DNA of 37,937 bases from positions 1-37,937 of the forward strand of contig CAIUAY010000140.1 in NCBI GenBank assembly GCA_903897335.1, read 5' to 3'. Shown one piece after another: positions 9,287 through 17,202 of this stretch (its first letter is position 1; each line of letters starts with the position of its first letter). This DNA comes from an uncultured Chromatium sp. Its GTDB lineage: Bacteria; Pseudomonadota; Gammaproteobacteria; Chromatiales; Chromatiaceae. A program made the position numbers and the translations under genes. Below the pieces are notes generated by a model that did not search any database, had not been told where the DNA came from, and saw only the letters and a program-made list of their open reading frames with translations.

Positions 9287-10778
9287 GTGCGCTCTCACAG
9301 CTTGTAAAATGATCCTGCTTGGCGCTGTCGTTGCGCCGCGCTTCCAGAGTTTGCAGATATTCCGGCGTGACGTCGCCCGTGACATAGACGCCATCGAACA
9401 CCGAGGTATCGAAGCGGTCGACGTGGCTCTTGCCTTTTTTCTGCACTGCTTCGATCAAGTCGCCTAGATCCTGGAAAATCAGACCATCAGCACCCAGTTC
9501 GCGCCTGACCTCTTCCTCGGTGCGACCGTGCGCGATGAGTTCGCTAGCGGCTGGCATGTCGATCCCGTAAACATTGGGATAACGCACCGGTGGCGCGGCT
9601 GAGGCGAAATAGACCCGATGCGCTCCGGCGTCACGCGCCATCTGAATGATCTGTTGCGAGGTCGTGCCGCGCACGATGGAGTCATCGACCAGCAGCACGT
9701 TTTTTTTGCGAAACTCCAGGTTGATCGCGTTGAGCTTCTGACGCACCGATTTTTTGCGCACTGTCTGGCCGGGCATGATGAAAGTGCGCCCGATGTAGCG
9801 GTTCTTGATGAAGCCCTCGGCATAATTAACGCCAAGATGGTTGGCCAGTTGCAGCGCGGCCGTGCGGCTGGTGTCGGGCACTGGGATCACGACATCGATA
9901 TCATGGTTCGACCATTCGCGCTTGATCTTGCTCGCCAGCTTTTTGCCCATGCGGGAACGGGCTTTATGCACCGAGATATTGTCGATGATGGAATCCGGGC
10001 GGGCAAAATAGACGAACTCGAAGATACAGGGCGACAGCACCGGTTGGGCGGCGCACTGGTGGGTGTGAAGCTGACCATCGACGGTGATCAGCACCGCCTC
10101 GCCGGGCGCGACATCAGCAACGATCTTAAAACCGAGCGTGTCAAGCGCCACGCTTTCGGAAGCAATCATGTACTCGTTGCCATCCGCAGTCTCGCGGCTG
10201 CCATAGACCAGCGGGCGGATGCCATTGGGATCACGAAACCCGAACACGCCAAAACCGGGAATCATCGCCACCGCCGCATACCCACCCTGACAACGCCGAT
10301 GGACGCCTGCGACCGCATGAAAAACATCCTGCTCGTCGATCCGCAGCTTGCCCTGGATCTGCAACTCGTGGGCGAGAATATTCAGCAGAATCTCGGAATC
10401 CGACTCGGTATTGAGATGACGTAGATCATCGACGAACAGATCGCGCTTGAGCGCCTCGGCGTTGGTCAGATTGCCGTTATGCGCTAGCACGATGCCGTAG
10501 GGCGAGTTGACATAGAACGGCTGCGCCTCGGCTGAACTCGCCGCGCCTGCCGTCGGATAACGCACATGCCCAACCCCAGTATTGCCGCGCAACTGGATCA
10601 TGTGACGGGTCTGGAAGACATCCCGCGCCAGCCCGTTGTCCTTGCGCAGATAGAGTTTATCCCCCTGGCAGGTCACGATTCCTGCGGCATCCTGCCCGCG
10701 ATGCTGCAAGACTAATAGCGCGTCATAGAGCGACTGATTGACTGGACTTTTGCCGACGATGCCAACGATACCGCACAT
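9264..10778 (-). CDS. purF: Amidophosphoribosyltransferase
   Basis: First committed step of purine synthesis: glutamine plus PRPP gives 5-phosphoribosylamine. The start at 10778 gives MCGIVGIVG, so Cys2 becomes the N-terminal glutaminase nucleophile after Met removal. The ORF-track extension would destroy this. There is no propeptide. The type I phosphoribosyltransferase motif [14 protein letters not shown] is present, and the C-terminal half continues with a normal PRTase domain to about 504 residues. It heads a leftward run purF-metZ-membrane protein-RpfE-like-epmB. cvpA, its usual upstream partner, is not adjacent. Confidence 0.97.
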   Translation of the reverse strand: MCGIVGIVGKSPVNQSLYDALLVLQHRGQDAAGIVTCQGDKLYLRKDNGLARDVFQTRHMIQLRGNTGVGHVRYPTAGAASSAEAQPFYVNSPYGIVLAHNGNLTNAEALKRDLFVDDLRHLNTESDSEILLNILAHELQIQGKLRIDEQDVFHAVAGVHRRCQGGYAAVAMIPGFGVFGFRDPNGIRPLVYGSRETADGNEYMIASESVALDTLGFKIVADVAPGEAVLITVDGQLHTHQCAAQPVLSPCIFEFVYFARPDSIIDNISVHKARSRMGKKLASKIKREWSNHDIDVVIPVPDTSRTAALQLANHLGVNYAEGFIKNRYIGRTFIMPGQTVRKKSVRQKLNAINLEFRKKNVLLVDDSIVRGTTSQQIIQMARDAGAHRVYFASAAPPVRYPNVYGIDMPAASELIAHGRTEEEVRRELGADGLIFQDLGDLIEAVQKKGKSHVDRFDTSVFDGVYVTGDVTPEYLQTLEARRNDSAKQDHFTSCESALDLYNTD

Positions 10779-10935
10779 AGGATCCTCGCCTGCGCTACCG
10801 GCGACCATCGAGCAAGGCTTGCTCTGAACGGAGCCGAAGGGATGGAGGTAGATAATTGAGAGACAGCCGATCAAGCTACCCCAGAACGATAGTCAGGATC
10901 AACTCTGGAATGCCATCACGTTCTTGCGCGCCAGA

Positions 10936-10968
10936 CAGGACACGCTGCAATATCCGCAGCGTGTCCTG
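10936..10968 (-). terminator. Strong hairpin after the EF-G-like gene
   Basis: A perfect 13-bp stem, CAGGACACGCTGC and GCAGCGTGTCCTG with loop AATATCC, sits 8 bp beyond the EF-G-like stop. No U-tract follows on the minus strand, so it may be a weak or assisted terminator or an mRNA 3'-end stabiliser. Confidence 0.55.
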
Positions 10969-10976
10969 ATTTGAGA

Positions 10977-13022
10977 TTAATCGTCCGGGTGTTGGTAAGC
11001 GTCGGCCATCTGTTTCTGGATGTTGCCCGGAACCGGATCGTAGTGGCTCAATTCGATGCTATAGGTGCCTTCACCACCGGTCATCGCCTTGAGCCGGGCG
11101 TCATAACCCGATAGCTCGGCTAAAGGCACCTCGCCTTCGATGAGGATGCGTCCGTGGCTTTGGGTTTCGCTACCGTTGATGCGTCCGCGCCGCCCTGACA
11201 GATCGCCTGCCAGATCGCCCATCGCGCTGTCCTGCGCGGTGATGCGGATCTTGACGATGGGTTCGAGGATCACCGGCTGCGCCTTGAGCACGGCATCGAT
11301 GAACGCCTTGCGACCGGCGGTGGCGAAGGCGATGTCTTTGGAGTCGACCGGGTGGAACTTGCCGTCGTAGACCGTGACCCGGATGTCCTGGAGTGGATAT
11401 CCAGCGACTGCGCCCTCATCCAACACCTGACGCACGCCCTTTTCGATGGACGGAATAAAGTTGCCGGGAATGACGCCGCCGACGACGGCATCAATGAACT
11501 CGAAACCGGCGCCGCGCGTGTTGGGCTCGACCCGCAGATAGACCTCGCCAAACTGCCCCGCCCCGCCAGTCTGCTTTTTGTGCCGATGATGTCCTTCGGC
11601 CTTCCCCTGGATGGTCTCGCGGTAGGGGATGCTTGGTGGATGCGTTTCCACCTCAACATGAAACTGCTCGGAGAGACGGTGCAGCAGCACCCGCAGATGC
11701 AGCTCGCCCAGACCACGGATGATCGTCTCGTTGGCGGCAGCATTGTGTTCGAGATGGAAACAAGGGTCTTCGGCTTCCAGCTTGTGCAGAGCGTCGGTCA
11801 GTTTCTGCTCATCGCCACGCTTGGTCGTGTTGATGGCCAGGCCAAACAGCGGGATCGGGCATTCCATGCTGGAGAGATGGAAGTGATCCTCGTCGTGCGA
11901 ATCGTGCAGGACGGCGTCAAAATGGATGTCATCGACCCGCGCCACCGCGAGGATGTCACCCGGAACGCCTTCGTTCACCTCGATCAGCTCATTGCCATGC
12001 AGCCGGTAAAGATGATTGACCTTAAAGGGTTTGCGGGCATCGCCGATAAACAGTTGACTGGCGGGCGTGATGCGTCCCTGATGGATGCGGAAGATGCCGA
12101 GCTTGCCGCGAAAGGGATCATTGATGATCTTGAAGACATGAGCGACGACATGCCGCGCCGGATCGGGCGTGACCACAGCCGGAACCTGGTCTGCGCCTTC
12201 GCCTTTCTGGAAAGCCGGCGGATTGCCTTCGGATGGATTCGGCATCAGTCGCGCCAGAATCTCCAGAAGCTCAGGGATGCCCGCGCCGGTCTGGGCGGAC
12301 ACGAAGCAGATCGGGATCAGGTGGGTCTCGCGCAATGCCGCCTCAAAGGGAGCATGTAACTGGTCTGGCGCAAGCTCCTGTCCCTGCTCCAGATAAACTT
12401 CCATCAGCGCCTCGTCCAGTTCGACCACTTGATCGATGATGTGGCTGTGCGCATCGTCCACTGAGGTGAAATCGGTCGCCGCGCCGGTCGCCTGGAAAAA
12501 GCAGTCGATCACCTGCTTCCCACCGTTGGCTGGCAGGTTGATCGGGAGACATTCGGCACCGAAGGTATCGCGGATCTGGGCGATCAGACTCTCCAGATCC
12601 AGATCCGGGGCATCGATCTGGTTGACGATGATCAGACGGCACAGGTTGCGATTATCTGCGGCCTTCATCAGCCGCAAACTCATCGGTTCGATCCCGGCCT
12701 GGGCATTAATGACCAGCGCTGCGGTCTCGACTGCTGACAGCACTGAAATGCTGCGACCCAGAAAATCCTGTGCGCCGGGGGTATCAATGCAATTGATATG
12801 TTTACCAGCGGTGCTGAAGCTGGTGATCGCGGTGTCGAGTGAATGTTGCAGTTCTTTTTCGAGTGGGTCGAAATCACAGACCATGTTGCCACGAGCGATG
12901 GTTCCTGGCGTGGGGATAACGCCCGTGGCGACCAGTAGCGCCTCGACCAGGGTGGTTTTGCCTGATCCGGCGTGGCCGATCAGTGCGATATTGCGGACAT
13001 CCTCAGCATTGTAGTCAGACAT
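10977..13022 (-). CDS. Elongation factor G-like translational GTPase (paralogue)
   Basis: 681 residues with the EF-G domain layout: G domain first, then domains II-V (GQFGEVYLRVEP and HPVDSKDIAFATAGRKAF are EF-G-like). P-loop GHAGSGKT (16-23) and G3 DTPG (80-83) are intact. The switch I region reads EKELQHSLDTAI where canonical EF-G has RERGITI, and G4 is NQID (134-137) instead of NKxD. These changes mark a divergent EF-G-like paralogue rather than the main FusA, which normally sits in the str operon. Possible roles are ribosome rescue or recycling, or growth under stress; not determinable here. No co-transcribed partner; a TnpB element lies just upstream. Confidence 0.87.
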   Translation of the reverse strand: MSDYNAEDVRNIALIGHAGSGKTTLVEALLVATGVIPTPGTIARGNMVCDFDPLEKELQHSLDTAITSFSTAGKHINCIDTPGAQDFLGRSISVLSAVETAALVINAQAGIEPMSLRLMKAADNRNLCRLIIVNQIDAPDLDLESLIAQIRDTFGAECLPINLPANGGKQVIDCFFQATGAATDFTSVDDAHSHIIDQVVELDEALMEVYLEQGQELAPDQLHAPFEAALRETHLIPICFVSAQTGAGIPELLEILARLMPNPSEGNPPAFQKGEGADQVPAVVTPDPARHVVAHVFKIINDPFRGKLGIFRIHQGRITPASQLFIGDARKPFKVNHLYRLHGNELIEVNEGVPGDILAVARVDDIHFDAVLHDSHDEDHFHLSSMECPIPLFGLAINTTKRGDEQKLTDALHKLEAEDPCFHLEHNAAANETIIRGLGELHLRVLLHRLSEQFHVEVETHPPSIPYRETIQGKAEGHHRHKKQTGGAGQFGEVYLRVEPNTRGAGFEFIDAVVGGVIPGNFIPSIEKGVRQVLDEGAVAGYPLQDIRVTVYDGKFHPVDSKDIAFATAGRKAFIDAVLKAQPVILEPIVKIRITAQDSAMGDLAGDLSGRRGRINGSETQSHGRILIEGEVPLAELSGYDARLKAMTGGEGTYSIELSHYDPVPGNIQKQMADAYQHPDD

Positions 13023-13104
13023 CAGTGATCCTGTCGTCGCGCTTGAATGGAAAAAACAGTGCGTTGTCGCACCCCTGCAATGTTTTATCAGTCTCGGAAA
13101 TTAT

Positions 13105-13240
13105 ACTTTGATGCCTCCCCCGGCTGAAGCCGGGAAATTCCCGGCGACAACCAAAGGGACGTCGTCTAACGAGATTGGCATCCCAATCCGACATTGAGGA
13201 TGTTTTGCGCCGCGTTGATATCGCGGTCGTGCGTTGCTCC
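13105..13240 (-). ncRNA. Likely omega (right-end) RNA region of the TnpB element
   Basis: Known: TnpB proteins use an RNA that overlaps the tnpB 3' end and runs through the right end, with the guide lying just outside. Here the minus strand continues past the tnpB stop (13166) into GCCGGGAATTTCCCGGC and the stem-loop CCCGGCTTCAGCCGGG (13119-13134), then GGAGGCATCAAAG. Extent and guide are inferred, not measured. Confidence 0.45.
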
Positions 13241-14242
13241 ACAGTCCGAGCACACCCAATGTCTCACTCCAAGCCCGCTCAACCCTTGCGGGCGGCTGTC
13301 GGGAATCGTCCCGCAGCACGAACAGGTTTGGGTACTGTACGCTTCGTTGACTTCCGCAAACACGACTGACTGCCCGATGGCTTTGTACGTCAGTTGTGTC
13401 TTGAGCATGAACCAACCGGCATCCAGGACAGACTTTGCCATCTTGGTTTTGACCAGCTTGGCGCTGCTTACGTCGCCAACGACGATCATCCCGTGCGATT
13501 GCACGATCTTTGACGAGAACTTGTGAATGGAATCCTTGCGACGGTTTTTGATCTTGGCGTGAAGGTTGCGGACTTGCTTTGTGTTGCCTGCCCGTTGCGC
13601 CTTAGCGAGTGTTTCCTCGGCGTTGCGATAGAACTGACTGGCGTCCAGCCTCACGCCATCCGAACAGGTGGCGTAGTCTTTTAGTCCAAGATCAATGCCA
13701 ATCGCCGACGTTTGGCCGTTGTGCCGGATCGGGACGCTGACGGCGACGTTGAAGTACCACCGCCCTCGCGCATCCTCGGAGAAACAGCCGGAACGAAAAT
13801 CGTACTGGCTCAGTCCATAGCTATCCCAGACTTTGAAGAACTGGCCGTGATAGCGCACCTGGCCGTTCTTCCAGACGGCAGACCCAACCTTGAATGGAAT
13901 CCAGCCTAATGCACGTTTCGATCCGCCAGAACACCGCCAGCGCAGTTTGTCTTGCTTGAACTGACGGCGCTTCTTGCCGTGTTCGGCGATGACTTCCTGG
14001 TAGGTGTGCGAATGCAGATGTGGCGCACGTTCGGCGCGCATCGGTTGCAGCGACTTTTGCAGAGCGAAGGCGGAAGTCTCGCCGTTTATCCAGCCGACGC
14101 CGGGGATCGGAATCCTGGAAAACTCTGCCGATTCCGCATTCGCGGCGTTCCAGACCTGATTCACTTCAAACGCGAGTTGCCGCAACCGCTTGGCGTGCTT
14201 GTCGCGGATGCGGACTGAAAGCGTTTTGGTCTGTGTTTCCAT
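13166..14242 (-). CDS. tnpB: RNA-guided nuclease TnpB (IS200/IS605 family)
   Basis: 358 residues. A RuvC-like core is visible: first Asp D184 in IGIDLGLKDY, last Asp D341 in THDRDINAAQNI, and a four-cysteine zinc ribbon CSCCG...CSDCG (307-334). At the second RuvC position, where most TnpB have Glu in a VxEDL-like motif, this protein reads IVVGDVSSAKL, leaving D257. Whether a Glu elsewhere (FAEVNEAYS, 296-303) compensates is open. Known role: RNA-guided DNA cleavage that restores the element at donor sites. The frame is intact. The ATG lies 22 bp inside the left-end hairpin. Confidence 0.92.
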   Translation of the reverse strand: METQTKTLSVRIRDKHAKRLRQLAFEVNQVWNAANAESAEFSRIPIPGVGWINGETSAFALQKSLQPMRAERAPHLHSHTYQEVIAEHGKKRRQFKQDKLRWRCSGGSKRALGWIPFKVGSAVWKNGQVRYHGQFFKVWDSYGLSQYDFRSGCFSEDARGRWYFNVAVSVPIRHNGQTSAIGIDLGLKDYATCSDGVRLDASQFYRNAEETLAKAQRAGNTKQVRNLHAKIKNRRKDSIHKFSSKIVQSHGMIVVGDVSSAKLVKTKMAKSVLDAGWFMLKTQLTYKAIGQSVVFAEVNEAYSTQTCSCCGTIPDSRPQGLSGLGVRHWVCSDCGATHDRDINAAQNILNVGLGCQSR

Positions 14243-14263
14243 GCACGATAGAATACAAGATCA

Positions 14264-14279
14264 CCGCCCTCAAGGGCGG
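14264..14279. repeat. Left-end hairpin of the TnpB element
   Basis: CCGCCC-TCAA-GGGCGG, a 6-bp stem with a tetraloop, 22 bp upstream of the tnpB start. Position and shape match the imperfect subterminal palindromes recognised by IS200/IS605 transposases. Confidence 0.6.
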
Positions 14280-14365
14280 GCTTGTCGTGGCGGTCACTGA
14301 GCTTGAGCTGTCATTCCGGCAAATTTGTCCGGGCGATTCTTGATCTGTATCTTGGAGGACAAGCG

Positions 14366-14863
14366 ATGACCCTAACGTTGCGATCAAGTGCTTTTCACGA
14401 TGGTGATTCACTGCCCAAGCGTCTGACCTGCGAAGGCGAGGATCGCTCGCCACCGTTAGCATGGGAAAACCTACCAGAAGGCACGGCCAGTCTGGTGCTG
14501 ATTATCGACGATCCGGACGCGCCAGACCCGGCGGCACCCCGGATGGTGTGGGATCACTGGATTCTCTATAACCTGCCGCCAGACTGTCCTGGGCTGGATG
14601 AAGGCGTGACGGGCGCTGAACTGCCGCATGGAACCGGTGAAGGCATCAATAGCTGGGGACGCACCGGCTACGGCGGCCCCTGTCCGCCGGTGGGTCGGCA
14701 CCGCTATTTCCATCGACTCTATGCGCTGGACATCCGTTTGTCGCCGGAACTCGGCACGCCGCAAAAGGATGATCTGCTGCTGGCCATGGACGAGCATATT
14801 CTCGCCCATGCCGTGCTGGTCGGCACCTACGCAGCGCAGACCGATCATCAGGGGCGAACGTGA
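14366..14863 (+). CDS. YbhB/YbcL family (PEBP, Raf-kinase-inhibitor-like) protein
   Basis: 165 residues starting at the ATG preceded by a strong TTGGAGGAC ribosome-binding site eight bases away. The ORF track begins 28 codons earlier, in the IS end. Family signatures are LIIDDPDAPDPAAP and the ligand-pocket segment NSWGRTGYGGPCPPVGRHRYFHRLYALD. It lacks a signal peptide, so it is likely the cytoplasmic YbhB type. Biochemical role in bacteria is poorly defined. It is convergent with ccmI and their coding ends overlap by 16 bp. Confidence 0.93.
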   Translation: MTLTLRSSAFHDGDSLPKRLTCEGEDRSPPLAWENLPEGTASLVLIIDDPDAPDPAAPRMVWDHWILYNLPPDCPGLDEGVTGAELPHGTGEGINSWGRTGYGGPCPPVGRHRYFHRLYALDIRLSPELGTPQKDDLLLAMDEHILAHAVLVGTYAAQTDHQGRT

Positions 14864-16140
14864 TCGATGGTAACAGTCACGGAGGCGGTATCGCCTGGAT
14901 GCACCGGCTCGGTTTGGCCTTCGAAATCACCACGTTGCGCCGTAGCCTGACCGGTCAGCGAGATGCGGGCGCCAACCATCACCTCGGCAAAGGCGGATAA
15001 CCGCAATGCCGGGCTCATCGCCAGACTGTCATCCAGGGTGACTGTGCGTGGGAGATCCTGCACACGCAGCCGCTGCACCGCCAGCGGCATCGGTGGTCCC
15101 GATACGGCACGGGCAAAGATAAAGACGGTCTGGTCGGGCGTGGTTTGCGCAGTGAGCGCCGGATCAAGCCTAACCGTGACGTTCAGAGTGCCCCCGGCAA
15201 TCTTCGCTGATGACTGGTCGCTGGCTGCGGTCTTCTGGTCGGGCTGATCAACGCTGTCAGCAGACACCGCTTGCTGACCGACGCGCCCTCTGGCCTCATC
15301 GATCATTTCGCGCAGATTTTTGGCCTCCTCGCTGCCTGGTTCCAACTCATCGAAAATCTTCTGCCAGATGTCTAACGCATCCTGATACTGGCCGTGCTGA
15401 TAGAGAATCATCCCGGACAGCCAGCGGGCGTTGGGATTGGCTGGCTCCTGCGCCAGCGCGGCCTGGATCAGTTCAGCCGGTTTTCCGTCGAGACGCTTGC
15501 CCTGGCCGGACGTGGCGAGTGCTTCGGCATAGGCCAGCATCACCTCGGTTTGATGAGGTGCCAGCTCATAGGCTTTGGTGATGGCATCCAGTCCCTTCTG
15601 CATGTCGTTGATTGCGAAGTAGGTGCGTCCCAGCATTAGCCAACCGTCCAGGTTGGCTGGATTCTTTGCGAGACGCGCTTCCATCCGCTTGACCAGATCC
15701 TCGATGGGTGGCGCATTCTGTTCGGTGGTCGCGGGTTGAGCCTGACCGCTGGCCGCCGCGTCCAGACGGGGGAGGATGTCCTGATTGCCCAGCGTGAGAT
15801 AGAGGAGCACCGCCGCCAGAGGCAGCATCACCGAAAGCACGCTGGCCAGTGCCCAGCGGCCTGCGGCAGAAGTGGGCTTGAGTTCAGGCGCGGCCTGCTC
15901 GTCAAGATCGTGCAGCAGATCGCGCTCCAGATCACGACGGGCAGCGGCGTACTGATCCTGATCCAGAAAACCGGCGGCAAGATCGGCGTCCAGCTCTTTG
16001 AGACGCTGCTGGCAAATGCTGAGATTGAGCGCATCCTGCACCGGTGCATCCGCGCTGGTTTCCTGACGCCACAGCGGGAGAATGATAAACGACAGCGCGA
16101 GCGTGGTCAGGCCGGCGGCGAGAATCCAGAATATGATCAT
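14848..16140 (-). CDS. ccmI: Cytochrome c maturation protein CcmI
   Basis: About 430 residues from the ATG at 16140, four bases after the ccmH stop; the ORF-track start lies inside ccmH. Layout: transmembrane helix at 1-22 (MIIFWILAAGLTTLALSFIILPLW), a cytoplasmic loop with LKELDADLAAGFLDQDQYAAARRDLERDLL, a second helix near 95-117 (ASVLSVMLPLAAVLLYLTL), then a periplasmic TPR region (WLMLGRTYFAINDMQKGLDAITKAYELAP) and a beta-rich C-terminal domain. Known role: apocytochrome c chaperone that presents the CXXCH region to CcmH/CcmF. This long form with the C-terminal domain matches many gammaproteobacterial CcmI. Last gene of the operon. Confidence 0.92.
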   Translation of the reverse strand: MIIFWILAAGLTTLALSFIILPLWRQETSADAPVQDALNLSICQQRLKELDADLAAGFLDQDQYAAARRDLERDLLHDLDEQAAPELKPTSAAGRWALASVLSVMLPLAAVLLYLTLGNQDILPRLDAAASGQAQPATTEQNAPPIEDLVKRMEARLAKNPANLDGWLMLGRTYFAINDMQKGLDAITKAYELAPHQTEVMLAYAEALATSGQGKRLDGKPAELIQAALAQEPANPNARWLSGMILYQHGQYQDALDIWQKIFDELEPGSEEAKNLREMIDEARGRVGQQAVSADSVDQPDQKTAASDQSSAKIAGGTLNVTVRLDPALTAQTTPDQTVFIFARAVSGPPMPLAVQRLRVQDLPRTVTLDDSLAMSPALRLSAFAEVMVGARISLTGQATAQRGDFEGQTEPVHPGDTASVTVTIDHVRP

Positions 16141-16144
16141 TGGC

Positions 16145-16645
16145 TTAAATATCTTGATGGTCGTGTTTTTGGGCAAGGAGCTGGTTCAGGCGGGCGCGTT
16201 CGTCGGCGCTGAGTTCCGCCTGTTCGGGTTCAGACTTCTTGCGTTGCAGTGTGCGCAGCAGACGCCAGCCACCAAACCCGACCAGCAGGAATGGGCCAAA
16301 CCAGAGAATATAGGTCGAAGGCTTGATGGGCGGTTCATAGAGGACAAAATCACCATAGCGGGCAGTCAGAAACGCGATCACCTGCTCACGGCTCTGACCC
16401 TCGCGCAGCATCCGGTAGACCTCCTTACGCAGATCCTCGGCGACCCCGGCCTGCGAACCGGCCAGTGATTCGTTCTGACACACCAGACAGCGCAGCTTGC
16501 CGATCAGGTCGTGAAATTCATTGAACTTGGCGGGATCGTCAAACGTGAATTCTTCGAGCGTGTAAGCCTGTGCCGTGCTGAACACCAGCGCAGTCGCCAG
16601 CAGCACGCCCGACAAAACGGTTTGCATCAGATTGGTTAATCGCAT
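16145..16645 (-). CDS. ccmH: Cytochrome c maturation protein CcmH (CcmL type)
   Basis: 166 residues: cleavable signal peptide ending near AQA, the thiol-redox motif LRCLVCQNES (C53, C56), and one C-terminal transmembrane segment YILWFGPFLLVGFGGWRLL. It reduces, or forms a mixed disulfide with, the apocytochrome haem-binding cysteines in the periplasm together with CcmG. It is only the short redox half; the TPR half of the E. coli-type fused CcmH is provided by the separate ccmI four bases downstream. Confidence 0.96.
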   Translation of the reverse strand: MRLTNLMQTVLSGVLLATALVFSTAQAYTLEEFTFDDPAKFNEFHDLIGKLRCLVCQNESLAGSQAGVAEDLRKEVYRMLREGQSREQVIAFLTARYGDFVLYEPPIKPSTYILWFGPFLLVGFGGWRLLRTLQRKKSEPEQAELSADERARLNQLLAQKHDHQDI

Positions 16646-16648
16646 GGT

Positions 16649-17188
16649 TTATTGTGACCGGTAGCGTTTGATGATGGGGAGAATTTCAGACTCCCAGACA
16701 GCACGATCAATCGGGCCGATCCGTTTGTGACGGATGATGCCCTCGCCGTCCACCACGAAGGTTTCAGGCGCGCCATAGACACCCCAGTCGATCCCCGCCT
16801 TGTTATCAGGATCAAACAGGATTGCGGCGTAGGGGTCGCCGTACTGACGCAGCATCTGCAAGGCTTCCGGGCGCGTGTCTTTCCAATTGAATCCGATCAC
16901 CTGAATGCCCTGTTCGTGGGCGATCTGCATCAGTTCGCCATGCTCCTGACGACAGGATGGACACCAGGATGCCCAGACGTTGACCAGCGAAACCTTGCCG
17001 CGCAGCACCTCCTGAGTGAGGGTCTGGCCGGGGTCTTTGAGCGACTGGAGCGCAAAGGCTGGCGCCGGTTTATCGACCAGTGGCGATGGCACTGTGCGTG
17101 GATCCAGTCCCAATCCGTAAAACAGCAGCGCGGCCAGGGCGATGAAAATGCCTAGCGGGATGAGTGCGCGTGACGCAGATGGACGCAT
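16649..17188 (-). CDS. ccmG: Thiol:disulfide interchange protein CcmG/DsbE
   Basis: 179 residues: N-terminal membrane anchor (LIPLGIFIALAALLFYGLGL) and a periplasmic thioredoxin fold with WASWCPSCRQEH (C76, C79), plus GAPETFVVDGEGIIRHKRIG with the cis-Pro region of DsbE. It keeps apocytochrome c cysteines reduced, with electrons from DsbD/CcdA (not in window). A GGAGAA ribosome-binding site precedes the ATG, and its stop is 3 bp before ccmH. Confidence 0.96.
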   Translation of the reverse strand: MRPSASRALIPLGIFIALAALLFYGLGLDPRTVPSPLVDKPAPAFALQSLKDPGQTLTQEVLRGKVSLVNVWASWCPSCRQEHGELMQIAHEQGIQVIGFNWKDTRPEALQMLRQYGDPYAAILFDPDNKAGIDWGVYGAPETFVVDGEGIIRHKRIGPIDRAVWESEILPIIKRYRSQ

Positions 17189-17202
17189 GTGTGTTCTCCA
17201 GC

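Larger units (their letters stand above)
13105..14290 (-). mobile_element. TnpB-only IS200/IS605-type element (IS1341-like)
   Basis: A single tnpB gene is flanked by short tetraloop hairpins typical of subterminal ends in this superfamily, and no Y1 transposase tnpA is present. The element is inserted between the EF-G-like gene and the YbhB gene. Boundaries are approximate because these elements make no target duplications and the cleavage sites cannot be fixed by eye. Mobility would depend on a TnpA supplied in trans. Confidence 0.72.

Noticed and set aside
11352-12359. 335-codon plus-strand ORF
   Set aside because: Lies wholly antisense to the EF-G-like gene, with no recognisable domain or ribosome-binding site.
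13023-14365. A TnpA (Y1 transposase) partner for the TnpB element
   Set aside because: No second ORF with an HUH motif is present on either strand around the element.
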